This document shows positions 1-7,381 of a stretch of DNA of 64,000 nt, piece by piece. Below the pieces are notes generated by a model that searched no databases, had not been told where the DNA came from, and saw only the letters and a list, made by a program, of their open reading frames with translations. A program made the translations under genes and the position numbers. Each line of letters begins with the position of its first letter. Positions within the stretch are counted from its first letter, which is position 1. Source of the DNA: Palsa-504 sp963819785 (GTDB lineage Bacteria > Actinomycetota > Actinomycetes > Streptosporangiales > Streptosporangiaceae); NCBI GenBank assembly GCA_963819785.1, contig CAWFXW010000026.1:62001-126000 (forward strand), in the 5' to 3' direction.

Positions 1-540
1 CTTCTCATCGAATTCCGCGCGGCACAGCCGGCCCACCAGGTCGGCGGGCAGCTCACGCCGGGACGGCACGTCCACCCAGCGGTGTGCCTCTTCACCGAAC
101 CGGTCCTCGGCCGACAGCTCGTAGGTGACCAGCGCGCCGACCCGGACGACCGGGTGCAGGACGACCTCCGGCTCGCTGGACAGGTCGATCCGGCCGTGGC
201 CGACGGGGAAGGCGTCCCGTGCCTCCTCGAGCAGCACGTCACGTCCTGGCGGCAGTGAGCCCGGCCTGGCCAGTAGCACGAACCCGGCATCCCCGCAGGC
301 CAGCACCCGGTCGGCGGCCTCGGCGAGGACGGGATGACCGGCGGCGAGCAGCGTGGCCCCGTCCTCCCGCGCGACGTCGGGGTCTGCTGTGACCCGTAGC
401 TCCTCCGGCAGCCGGTAGGCGTCCCGCAGCTGCGGCGGCAGCACCACGTAGGCGGCGTCCTCGTCCGGTTCCCAGACCCCCCCGGACGCCGCTACATGCC
501 GCAGCCAGAAGCCGAGCGCCGGATCGGCGACGGCCGTCAT
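1..540 (-). CDS. Hypothetical partner of the SNF2 helicase (3' end outside window)
   Basis: A minus-strand reading frame begins with ATG at 540 and stays open to the window edge, giving 180 visible residues. It starts inside the last codon of the helicase gene (ATGA overlap at 537-540), so the two are translationally coupled and probably work together. The protein is acidic and soluble, with no signal peptide or membrane segment. I recognise no catalytic motif. A later stretch alternates hydrophobic and charged residues (HPVVRVGALVTYELSAEDR), like the beta-rich accessory proteins encoded beside HepA/RapA-type ATPases. The product is unidentified; the link to the helicase rests on gene overlap only. 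Confidence 0.7.
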   Translation of the reverse strand, partial: MTAVADPALGFWLRHVAASGGVWEPDEDAAYVVLPPQLRDAYRLPEELRVTADPDVAREDGATLLAAGHPVLAEAADRVLACGDAGFVLLARPGSLPPGRDVLLEEARDAFPVGHGRIDLSSEPEVVLHPVVRVGALVTYELSAEDRFGEEAHRWVDVPSRRELPADLVGRLCRAEFDEK

Positions 541-2291
541 GCGGTGTCTCCCGACTGCTCGCCGACGAGGTTGTCGATCGCCGCCCGGCTGGCCAGGTAG
601 TCGGTCCTGGCCCTGGCCAGGTCGTCCCCGATGACCGCCATCCGCTCGCCGAACTCCGCGTCGTCGCCCGAAGCCACGAACGCGTCGAACACCGTCGACT
701 CGAAGTCGAAGTCGTCGTCTATCCGCCCCAGGATCATGTCGAGCTCCCCCACCACCAGCTCGAACAGGTTGATCTTGGCCTCCAGGACACGCAGCACCTG
801 CTCTTCGATGGTGCCGCTGGCTACCAGGTTGGTCAGCAGCACGTCGCGGTCCTGGCCCACCCGGTGCAGGCGGCCGAGCCGCTGCTCGATCTGCATAGGG
901 TTCCATGGCAGGTCCATGTTCACCATCACATGGCAGAATTGCAGGTTGCGCCCCTCCCCCGCGGACTCCGTGGACAGCAGGACCGGGACCTCGTCGCGGA
1001 ACGCGGCGATCGCCCGCTCCTTGGCCGCACGCGGCAGGCTGCCGTGATAGGTCGCGGCGGAGATGCCCGCCGTGGTCAGGTGCCCGGCCATGTGATCCAG
1101 GGTCTGCCGGAACGCGGTGAACACCAGGACTTTGTCCTGGCTTGCCTCGTGCTTGGCCAACTGCTCGAGCAGCACCGCGGTCTTGGCCGGGGCGGGAAGC
1201 GCCCGCGCCCGGCCGGCCAGGGCATCCCAGCCGATCTTGGCCAGCGTGGGCGCGGCCGCGGCAGGGCTCGACCCGGCCAGTTTGGCCACACTGCGCAGCG
1301 TGAGGCGCCTGGCCGGCGTGGCGGTGCTGCCCTCGGCACGCACCCGCGCGGTGAGGTCGGAGTACCATTCGCGTTCCGCCCCGGACGGCTCGACCCGCAG
1401 CGTCTCGGCCAGGCGCGGCGGCAGCAGCACGCTCACCTCGCTGCGCCGGTGCCTGATCATCACCTCTGCGGTCCGCTTCCGCAGCGCCGCCACGTTCTTC
1501 GGTTCGGTGCCCGGCGCGGCCGAGCCCGCGCCGTGCGCGCCGCGGAACTGCGCCACGGTGCCCAGCAGCCCGGGCGCGACCAGGCTCACCATCTCGTACA
1601 AGTCCTGCAGGCGGTTCTCCACCGGCGTGGCGGTCAGCAGCAGCAGGTGCCGCGAGCGCAGCTCGCGGACCAGCTTCCCGGACGCGCTGCGCGGCGAGCG
1701 GACCCGGTGCGCCTCGTCCACGACGATCAGGTCCCACGGGTCGCGGGCCAGCGCGGACTTGAGCGGGTCGCGGCGCGCGGCCGCCAGCGAGGCGACCGCG
1801 ACCGGCCGGTCCACGCCCCCGGCGCGCTCGCCGCCCGGGGCGTCCCGGTCCCGGCCGGCCAGCACCGTCGGCACGCCGAACTTGCGCTCGAGTTCCTCCT
1901 GCCACTGGGTTACCAGGCCGGCCGGGACGATCACCAGGGTGCGGTCGGCCAGCCCGCGCAGCCGCAGCTCGGCGAGGATCAGGCCGGCCTCGATCGTCTT
2001 GCCCAGCCCCACCTCGTCGGCGAGGATCGCCCGGCCCCGCATCCGCCGCAGCGCGGCGCGCGCCGCCTGCAGCTGGTAGTCAAACGGGGTGAACCGGAGG
2101 GAGGGCAGCGACAGAAAGGTATCGAACCCGGGCCTGCTCCACACCGTGACCGCCTCGTCCACCAGCAGCGATACCTGCGGGTCCACGGGTGCAGCTTCGC
2201 GGAGCCCGGCGAGCAGCGGCGCATAGAGGGCGAGGACATCCTGCAGCTCATCCTCCTGGCCGGCTGGCCGTTCCGGCCCGGTATCCGTCAC
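537..2291 (-). CDS. SNF2/HepA-family DEAD/DEAH ATPase (helicase-like)
   Basis: A 584-residue SNF2-superfamily ATPase. The N-terminal lobe carries the Walker A motif DEVGLGKT, the Walker B motif DEAH and TATPVEN. The C-terminal lobe carries VFTAFRQTLD, STESAGEGRNLQ and the arginine-finger motif QIEQRLGRLHRVGQ. This layout matches RapA/HepA and the SNF2 enzymes of several defence systems: translocases that remodel protein-nucleic acid complexes rather than unwind DNA. I chose the GTG at 2291 because a GGAGG lies at the right distance; the frame is open further upstream but without a ribosome site or conserved residues. No nuclease or methylase neighbour is visible, so a defence role is only possible, not shown. 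Confidence 0.9.
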   Translation of the reverse strand: MTDTGPERPAGQEDELQDVLALYAPLLAGLREAAPVDPQVSLLVDEAVTVWSRPGFDTFLSLPSLRFTPFDYQLQAARAALRRMRGRAILADEVGLGKTIEAGLILAELRLRGLADRTLVIVPAGLVTQWQEELERKFGVPTVLAGRDRDAPGGERAGGVDRPVAVASLAAARRDPLKSALARDPWDLIVVDEAHRVRSPRSASGKLVRELRSRHLLLLTATPVENRLQDLYEMVSLVAPGLLGTVAQFRGAHGAGSAAPGTEPKNVAALRKRTAEVMIRHRRSEVSVLLPPRLAETLRVEPSGAEREWYSDLTARVRAEGSTATPARRLTLRSVAKLAGSSPAAAAPTLAKIGWDALAGRARALPAPAKTAVLLEQLAKHEASQDKVLVFTAFRQTLDHMAGHLTTAGISAATYHGSLPRAAKERAIAAFRDEVPVLLSTESAGEGRNLQFCHVMVNMDLPWNPMQIEQRLGRLHRVGQDRDVLLTNLVASGTIEEQVLRVLEAKINLFELVVGELDMILGRIDDDFDFESTVFDAFVASGDDAEFGERMAVIGDDLARARTDYLASRAAIDNLVGEQSGDTA

Positions 2292-2552
2292 GCTGCCCCC
2301 TCCTCCGAGTCCCCGGCAGGCATCCATGGTGCCACGCACCGCCGTCATCCCGTGGTGGCGTCTGATAGGCGATCTCGCAGAAATAGTGGAAGTTGGCTTG
2401 GGTGGCGGCAAGATCCTCACCGGCGGGCATGGAATGCAGACCATTCTGCCGAACGAGCGGTGGTGCACCCTATCGCGACACGCGGAACCTGTCCGCGTGC
2501 CGGGCGCCCCGGCCCTAAACGGCCGGCGAACTGCGTGGCTAGAAAGATAGCC

Positions 2553-2558
2553 TATACT
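2553..2558 (+). promoter_or_regulatory. -10 box of a leaderless phd-relE promoter
   Basis: TATACT lies exactly six bases before the ATG at 2565 and there is no Shine-Dalgarno, which places the transcription start on the initiator codon. Confidence 0.55.
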
Positions 2559-2564
2559 CTGGCC

Positions 2565-2855
2565 ATGGATGTGCTTTCGCTAGCCGAAGCCAAGGACAAG
2601 CTGTCGGCCGTCGTCAACGATGTCACCTCGACGCACCAGCACTACACCATCACGCGTAACGGGAAGCCCGTGGCGGTCGTCCTGCCCATTGACGATCTTG
2701 AGGCACTCGAGGAAACCATCTTCTGGCTTGAGCGCGAGGTCGCCAGGCTCCGGTCAGGGGAGCCCGGGGCGGATGCCGCGGAGGGCGGGGACATCACCGG
2801 CGAGGAGATGGCCGAGCTCATGAACCGGCGGCGCCGGGAGACCGGCGCGGCGTGA
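2565..2855 (+). CDS. Phd/YefM-family antitoxin
   Basis: A 96-residue type II antitoxin. The N-terminal half has the Phd/YefM DNA-binding fold signature (LSLAEAKDKLSAVVNDV, then TRNGKPVAVVLPIDDLEALEET). The C-terminal acidic helix (GDITGEEMAELMNRR) is the expected toxin-wrapping segment. It overlaps the next gene by four bases (GTGA), so the pair is translationally coupled. As in other Phd/YefM systems it probably represses its own promoter and neutralises the RelE-like toxin by direct contact. The start has no ribosome site but a TATACT box six bases upstream, implying a leaderless mRNA. Confidence 0.9.
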   Translation: MDVLSLAEAKDKLSAVVNDVTSTHQHYTITRNGKPVAVVLPIDDLEALEETIFWLEREVARLRSGEPGADAAEGGDITGEEMAELMNRRRRETGAA

Positions 2856-3133
2856 GCGAGCGGTACGAGCTAATCATCAAGCCCCAGGCGCGTCGCGCGC
2901 TCGCGGAGGCGCTCGCCCCGTCGGTTGCCTTCGCCGCATGGGAATTCATCACCGGCCCCCTTCGCGACAATCCGCGGCGCGTTGGGAAGCCGCTGGTGGC
3001 GCCGTTCCAGGGCGACTGGTCGGCGCGCCGCGGGCACTACCGGGTCCGGTATCGTATCGATGATGACAAGCGGGTGATCACGATCGTCGATATCGCAGAC
3101 CGGACCGATGTCTACCATCCGGGTCGGGTCTGA
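2852..3133 (+). CDS. RelE/ParE-family toxin
   Basis: A 93-residue basic protein of the RelE/ParE superfamily: N-terminal KPQARRALAEAL helix, then the beta-sheet core with GDWSARRGHYRVRYRIDD and VITIVDIADRTDVYH near the C-terminus. The pattern YRVRYRIDD...I.IVDI..R..VY is typical of RelE mRNA endonucleases that cut codons in the ribosomal A site. It starts with GTG inside the stop of the antitoxin gene. The opposite strand carries a long open frame through most of this gene (the 3' extension of the RelA/SpoT-like gene), so the two genes converge and overlap by about 264 bases. Confidence 0.88.
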   Translation: MSERYELIIKPQARRALAEALAPSVAFAAWEFITGPLRDNPRRVGKPLVAPFQGDWSARRGHYRVRYRIDDDKRVITIVDIADRTDVYHPGRV

Positions 3134-3970
3134 GCTGGTTTCCGCTGGTCCCTGGGCGCTGACGGCCGTGGTTTCGGGCCTGCCGGTTACGGACTGCCGG
3201 ATGCGGTCGACGATACGGCCGGCCTCGTCCGCGGTGATCTCGACGAACTCGTTCTCCAGGTCGCCATGCTCGGCGGAGATCAGCAGCGAACTGCGGTGCC
3301 AGGCCAGGTCGCGTGTGAACGCCTCGTCGCGCTTGCCGCCGTCGCGCCAGCGGCGCCTGAGCACGCCCGCGGGCCCGTCCAGGCTGCTGAGGTCGTCGAC
3401 GATCGCGTAGTAGGTGACGTCCGCCCCGTGCGTGCTCCCCCATCCAGGGATGCCCGGGCCCAGGTGGACCGGGTGCCCGGGAATGTCGGGCGCGCCGGAC
3501 GGGACCGGGACGTGGGCGTAGACCTCCCGTTGGAAGGTCTCCAGCTCGATCTGCTCCTGGGCGCAGGTCTGCGCCGAACGAAGCCGCGCGTGCGCCCCAT
3601 GAGTGAGTTGCATGGCGTGATAGCTGATCTCGGTGTGGAACTGCATCTCGAAGAGCTGGCCGGTGTCATAGTGGCGCCACAGGCTGCTGATGCCCTTGTA
3701 CCGGTCTGCGCCCCAGAAGTTCCTGAGCCTGACCAGGCCGGAAGAACGCTGCTGCGTCAGCACGATGTCCTCCAGGAGGTGCCCGCTGTAGTCGGCCTCG
3801 TGGTAGCAGAACGAGTACCGGATGGCGTCGGGGATCAGCTTCATGGCTTCCGCCACGGTGCGGCCCTTCACGGCCAGGCTCTCCGCGATCTTGTCCTTGA
3901 TCCGGTCTTCGTCTTTCAGCCGGTTCTCGAAACCGACCAGATGGCGGTCGTACCACACCAGGTTCGTCAT
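2870..3970 (-). CDS. RelA/SpoT-fold (alarmone-synthetase-like) protein fused to a C-terminal partner domain
   Basis: 366 residues. Residues 10-165 match the layout of the RelA/SpoT synthetase fold: RLK at 17-19, the Mg-binding type Asp in PDAIRYS (D48), the guanine-stacking type Tyr in YKGISS (Y91) and the second acidic residue in FEMQFHT (E108). This is the pattern of small alarmone synthetases, ToxSAS toxins and the secreted Streptomyces ATP:nucleotide pyrophosphokinases. After a Pro/Gly linker, residues 183-265 form a second domain (VTYYAIVDDL...FVEITADEAGRIVDRI). The plus-strand pair at 4190-5377 is a clear paralogue with the same two domains. Residues from about 280 on are encoded antisense to relE and look non-native, suggesting a lost stop codon. 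The start at 3970 has AGGAG upstream. Catalysis is inferred from motifs only. Confidence 0.75.
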   Translation of the reverse strand: MTNLVWYDRHLVGFENRLKDEDRIKDKIAESLAVKGRTVAEAMKLIPDAIRYSFCYHEADYSGHLLEDIVLTQQRSSGLVRLRNFWGADRYKGISSLWRHYDTGQLFEMQFHTEISYHAMQLTHGAHARLRSAQTCAQEQIELETFQREVYAHVPVPSGAPDIPGHPVHLGPGIPGWGSTHGADVTYYAIVDDLSSLDGPAGVLRRRWRDGGKRDEAFTRDLAWHRSSLLISAEHGDLENEFVEITADEAGRIVDRIRQSVTGRPETTAVSAQGPAETSSDPTRMVDIGPVCDIDDRDHPLVIIDTIPDPVVPAARRPVALERRHQRLPNAPRIVAKGAGDEFPCGEGNRRGERLRERATRLGLDD

Positions 3971-4056
3971 GTTCTCGCTCCTGTTGCCTGCCCGGCCAGG
4001 CGCGACATCTGGGGCGGTGATGGGCCGCCTTGGTCAACTAATCTCTGCTAGAAATG

Positions 4057-4093
4057 TATCCTTGAGAGTATCCGAGAATGGTCGACTAGTTAT
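4057..4093. repeat. 37-bp repeat, copy 1 (regulatory-type element)
   Basis: A 37-bp segment that recurs at 6806-6842 with five substitutions. It begins TATCCTTGAGAGTATCCGA, which contains two direct TATCC repeats 12 bp apart, followed by a shared TCGAC-AGT core. Copy 1 lies between the divergent starts of the two RelA/SpoT-like genes, where a promoter or operator is expected. Confidence 0.7.
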
Positions 4094-4189
4094 CGCAGGT
4101 AAGTAATTCGTTCGTTTTGCAGCGGCCCCCGTCAAAGAGCATCACTTAAAATGACGATTTAATCACATTCAGTCGTCGGATGGAGCGCC

Positions 4190-5104
4190 GTGGGGTCTGT
4201 GGACCTACCGGACCAGCCAGACGACCCCAGGCGGGTGGAGCGCGCCGACACGGACCGGCAGACGCCCAAGCCCCGCGAGCCGCCCGACCCGGACGAACGC
4301 GGCCGGTACTACGAGGCGATGCACGCGCTGGTTTCCGCGGAAACGGCGGTGAAGGCGGAACAAGGGCCTGAATCAGGCCAGCCGCCCGACATGCCTGGTC
4401 AGCGCGGCTACCGGGATGATGTGCCCGGATTCCTGGACATGTGGGTCGACCACCAGAGACGCTGGCCGACCGGCCAGCGGCCAGCGACGGATCGTTCGGC
4501 CGATTCGGAACGGCACGCGGAGACCGCCGACGCGATTGCCCACATGCGCAAGGCCGAGCCGGGACTCTCAGCGGATGCGCAGGCCTTCGTGCAGGAGAAT
4601 GACCATGGCGGCTGGTTGGCGGGCTTCGAGCACCGGCTCAAGGGCGAGGACCGCCTCAACGAGAAGATTACCGAGAAGCTGGAGGCCGAGCCGGGCATGA
4701 CCGCATCCCACGCGCTCCGTGAGGTCGCGGACGCGATCCGCTATACGTACTGCTTTCAGCCGGAGAACTACACCAGGGGCTACTACGACATCAAGGAGCG
4801 GTTCGAGAGCCGCGGGTATGAGATGTACTACTCGAATAACTGGTGGACCAATCCCGAGTACAAGGGGATCAACACACGCTGGGTGACCCCAGATGCGCAG
4901 CGGTTCGAGGTGCAGTTCCACACTCCGGATAGTTTCCACGCCAAGCACTTTGTCACTCACGACGCATACAAGCGGATCCGCGACCCAGCCACAAGCAGGG
5001 CTGAACTTCGCGAGCTGCACGCGTTTCAGCGGGCGGTGTCCTCACGTATTCAGGTGCCGGACGGCGCAGCGGACATCCCCGACTACAAGAAGGAAGGATT
5101 CTAG
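4190..5104 (+). CDS. RelA/SpoT-fold (alarmone-synthetase-like) protein, separated from its partner domain by one stop
   Basis: 304 residues. An unassigned, acidic and proline-rich N-terminal 130 residues precede a RelA/SpoT synthetase-like domain: RLK at 149-151, D181 in ADAIRYT, Y224 in EYKGINTR, E240 in FEVQFHT. These positions correspond to the basic nucleotide-binding residues, the two metal ligands and the G-loop Tyr of (p)ppGpp synthetases; the usual His after the G-loop Tyr is Asn here. It ends at TAG 5102-5104, and the next gene starts at once in the same frame, so readthrough of this single codon would give a two-domain chain like the minus-strand paralogue. The GTG start at 4190 is uncertain (a GTG at 4199 is an alternative). 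The likely products are alarmones or related pyrophosphorylated nucleotides; toxicity is inferred from the company it keeps. Confidence 0.75.
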   Translation: MGSVDLPDQPDDPRRVERADTDRQTPKPREPPDPDERGRYYEAMHALVSAETAVKAEQGPESGQPPDMPGQRGYRDDVPGFLDMWVDHQRRWPTGQRPATDRSADSERHAETADAIAHMRKAEPGLSADAQAFVQENDHGGWLAGFEHRLKGEDRLNEKITEKLEAEPGMTASHALREVADAIRYTYCFQPENYTRGYYDIKERFESRGYEMYYSNNWWTNPEYKGINTRWVTPDAQRFEVQFHTPDSFHAKHFVTHDAYKRIRDPATSRAELRELHAFQRAVSSRIQVPDGAADIPDYKKEGF

Positions 5105-5377
5105 GTGCCAAACAAGATTACGTACTACGCAATCGTCGGCGGCAGCAATACCGTCGGCAACCCCCGTGGCTTGGTCCGACGGCTTGAGCACGACGACGGC
5201 CCGTCGGACGAAGCCCTAAGGGACGATTTCAGCTGGAAGTTCACACCGGTGATTGCCGAATGGGAACGCGGTGACTTCGATGACGAACTCGTCGAGGTCA
5301 GCCACGAACAAGCCGACAAGATCGTCCACTACTTCCGCGAGCACTGGGATTCGTACCGGCTGCCGCTGGACTCCTGA
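5105..5377 (+). CDS. Small partner protein of the RelA/SpoT-like protein (putative antitoxin or regulatory domain)
   Basis: 90 residues, starting with GTG directly after the TAG of the upstream gene, in the same frame and with no spacer or separate ribosome site. It matches the C-terminal domain of the minus-strand fusion: KITYYAIVGG versus VTYYAIVDD, RGLVRRLEHDDGPSDEALRD versus GVLRRRWRDGGKRDEAFTRD, and DDELVEVSHEQADKIVHYF versus ENEFVEITADEAGRIVDRI. It is acidic and has no known motif. Three explanations fit: an antitoxin co-translated with the enzyme, a regulatory domain, or half of a gene broken by a nonsense mutation. Confidence 0.7.
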   Translation: MPNKITYYAIVGGSNTVGNPRGLVRRLEHDDGPSDEALRDDFSWKFTPVIAEWERGDFDDELVEVSHEQADKIVHYFREHWDSYRLPLDS

Positions 5378-5472
5378 GTGGGACGGGCCTTCTGCCGTTA
5401 CCGCAACGTAGTCGAAGAAAACGCCCGGACCAGGGAACGCTTCCTCACGAGCGGCTAGGTGCCACATCCGCC

Positions 5473-5700
5473 TCAATTGGGCAGCAGGCGAACCTTCACT
5501 TGCGCGGCGAACCGTCGCCATGTGTCCGGGCCGAACTGCAGCACCGGCCCCTCGCGGTCCTTGGCGTCCCGCACCAGCACCCGCGCCCGCGAGGCGGCGG
5601 CCACCTCGACGCAATTGCTATCGGTTCCGCTGTGGCTGGAAACGCGCCACCGTGCGTGGGACAGATCTCTCGCCTTCATCCTGCACTTCCTCTCGATCAT
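5473..5700 (-). CDS. DUF397 domain protein
   Basis: 75 residues containing a complete DUF397 domain: W-R-VSSHSG near the N-terminus, NCVEVA, then VLVRDAKDREGPVLQF and W-RFAAQVK. DUF397 proteins are small actinobacterial partners of XRE-DUF5753 regulators, and some such pairs behave as antitoxin/toxin-like or developmental modules. It starts at 5700 with an ATGA overlap with the upstream DUF5753 fragment; an internal ATG at 5679 has the better ribosome site (AGGA). Its partner has lost its DNA-binding half, so this copy is probably orphaned. Confidence 0.85.
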   Translation of the reverse strand: MIERKCRMKARDLSHARWRVSSHSGTDSNCVEVAAASRARVLVRDAKDREGPVLQFGPDTWRRFAAQVKVRLLPN

Positions 5701-6250
5701 GTCTCCGCAGCGATCGTGGCCAGCAGGGCAGCCGTCGCATCGGGGCTCAGCGCGGCGGCACGCAGGTGCTGGAACATCTCGACATGCCTACGCACGTCTG
5801 CCTCCTCGTCAAGCATGATGCTCCCTGACGCACTATCGGTGTAAACGATGCTCGAATCTACGTCGTCTTGGAACTCCAAGATGACGAACGGACCGTCCAT
5901 ACCGGGATGCGAGCCCGCGTCGAACGGGATCACCTGGAGCACTACGTTCGGCCGCTCCGCTGCCTCGTGCAACCGAGCGAGCTGAGCGCGCATGATCTTG
6001 CGTCCGCCCACCAAGCGCTGCACCGCCGCCTCGTCCATGATCGACCACAGCCTCGGCGGGTCCTCCCGGTCCAGCAGCGCCTGCCTAGCCATCCTCACGG
6101 CGACCCGCCGTTCCACTTGGTCGGTAGGGGCGTCAGGAATCGTGCCGCGCAGCAGCGCCCTTACGTAGTCCTCGGTCTGCAGCAGGCCGGGGATCAGCAA
6201 CGACTCGAATTGCGAGATTGACCGCGCCTCCTCCTCGAAGCCGATGTATT
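5697..6250 (-). pseudogene. XRE-DUF5753 regulator, N-terminal HTH deleted
   Basis: The frame contains the DUF5753 domain from YIGFEEEARSISQFES and LLIPGLLQTEDYVRALL through RRVAVRMARQALL, LWSIMDEAAVQRLVGG and VLQVIPFDAGSHPGMDG, to a normal C-terminus. The XRE helix-turn-helix of about 90 residues that should precede it is missing: homology stops near 6250. Upstream of this the frame merely reads antisense through the HATPase remnant, so no native start codon exists. The gene is inferred to be dead or expressed as a fragment. It overlaps the DUF397 gene by four bases, the usual order for this family. Confidence 0.75.
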
Positions 6251-6560
6251 CCGCGTCGCCTTGCTCGTCACCGAGCTCGCGGCCAACGCGATCGCCTACT
6301 CCGTCAGCGGCAAGCCCGGCGGGACCTTCACGGTCCGCGTCGGGCACGTGCACGGCAGCCACGTACGGGCCGAAGTCCAGGATGCCGGCAGCGACTGGCA
6401 TGGTGACATTCACAGGTCGGCCAGCCATCCGCACGGCCTGTACCTGCTGCTCGCTCTCGCCGCTGCCTGCGGCACCGATGGCGCCGGCCGCTCCCGCATC
6501 GTCTGGTTCCGCCTGGACGAACGCGATGGTCAGGTCCCCGCCGAACTGGGCCGGCCGTGA
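6250..6560 (+). pseudogene. HATPase (RsbW-like anti-sigma kinase) fragment, 5' end deleted
   Basis: The frame encodes the middle and end of a serine-kinase type HATPase domain: the N-box LLVTELAANAIAYS, the G1-type motif VQDAGSDWHG, and a G2-like HPHGLYLLLALAAACGTD. The N-terminal 50-60 residues before the N-box are absent and no start codon with a ribosome site is present; homology begins at the same point where the DUF5753 gene breaks on the other strand. Such HATPases are typically encoded divergently from XRE-DUF5753/DUF397 pairs, so a single deletion through the shared promoter explains both truncations. A TTG at 6261 could start a fragment. Confidence 0.65.
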
Positions 6561-6763
6561 ACGTCACCCGCGGGCAGCTCGACCGGATCAGCCGAGTCGG
6601 CGAGCAGTGGTCGCTGCTGTGGGACAAGCGGCGCAGGCTCTGGATCGCCGCCGAGGACGCCGAGGACGCCGAGGACGGCGAGCAGATCGAAGAGGCCGAC
6701 CTGGACGTCCTGCTGGACCGCCTGGCCGAGTGCCCGGCCCTGCCGGCGGTGCGATCCCGATGA
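6557..6763 (+). CDS. Small acidic hypothetical protein
   Basis: 68 residues starting with GTG inside the stop of the HATPase remnant (four-base overlap), so it was probably coupled to it. The sequence has a Trp-rich centre (WSLLWDKRRRLWIAAED), an imperfect AED-type acidic repeat and an amphipathic C-terminal helix (EEADLDVLLDRLAECPALP). Similar small proteins often follow HATPase genes in actinomycetes, but I cannot assign a function. With its upstream partner truncated, expression is uncertain. Confidence 0.5.
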   Translation: MNVTRGQLDRISRVGEQWSLLWDKRRRLWIAAEDAEDAEDGEQIEEADLDVLLDRLAECPALPAVRSR

Positions 6764-6805
6764 CCGGCATCCCGCTGGCTGAGTTAATCGACGATCGCGT
6801 CGGTC

Positions 6806-6842
6806 TATCCTTGAGAGTATCCGACAATAATCGACCAGTCAT
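6806..6842. repeat. 37-bp repeat, copy 2
   Basis: The second copy of the element at 4057-4093, with five differences, including the two direct TATCC repeats. It lies in the 168-bp gap before the zinc-ribbon gene at 6931. Similarity ends sharply on both sides of the 37 bp. Confidence 0.7.
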
Positions 6843-6930
6843 GATACTTATCAAATGGCTCCCTTGAGGCGGTCTTAGCGCTAGCGCGGAACCGCTCCGC
6901 TGAGCCACGGGCGGCAGGAGGCAACTTCAG

Positions 6931-7359
6931 GTGACAGAGCCGACGAGGTTCGGGCAGCCGGCCGGTGAGTCCACGGCCAGCTTCAGGTGCGCGGCATGCG
7001 GCGAGGTCGCCGCCGTTGTCAGGGCCGTGCCAGCAGGCGTCCCGGCGGACATGGGGCCGCCGCTGGGACCCGAGTCTCACCGCCGGGACGGGATCGTGGT
7101 GGACTACTTCGGCGGCACCGCGTGGAAGCTCGCCGAGCCCGGCACCTATGCGGCCGTGCGCGCGATCCTCGACGGCGACCAGCCGGACCCGGCCGAGCTG
7201 CGGCGGATCGACTGGGAGCTGGCCCCGTTCTACTGCCCCGAGTGCGAGCGGAACTACTGCCGCGCCGACTGGGACACCTACGTCCTGCTCGACGAGGGGT
7301 TCTACGACTGCACCATGGGCACCTGCCCCACCGGCCACCGGCATATGGTCGACGACTGA
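6931..7359 (+). CDS. Hypothetical zinc-ribbon-like protein
   Basis: 142 residues with an N-terminal CAAC knuckle (FRCAACGEVAA) and a second cluster YCPECERNYCRADW later in the chain, spacing that would suit one structural zinc site. The middle (DGIVVDYFGGTAWKLAEPGTYAAVRAIL) looks like a small alpha/beta fold, and the C-terminus ends CPTGHRHMVDD. The GTG start at 6931 is supported by a GGCAGGAGG ribosome site nine bases upstream. I do not recognise the family. It has no signal peptide and shares no operon, standing alone between the HATPase remnants and higBA. Confidence 0.75.
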   Translation: MTEPTRFGQPAGESTASFRCAACGEVAAVVRAVPAGVPADMGPPLGPESHRRDGIVVDYFGGTAWKLAEPGTYAAVRAILDGDQPDPAELRRIDWELAPFYCPECERNYCRADWDTYVLLDEGFYDCTMGTCPTGHRHMVDD

Positions 7360-7381
7360 CCGCCCGGCAGCGCGGATTTGT

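Noticed and set aside
864..2564. Long plus-strand open frame ending in the phd antitoxin
   Set aside because: Upstream of the ATG at 2565 it is a low-complexity His/Gln/Arg-rich antisense reading of the SNF2 helicase, with no ribosome site.
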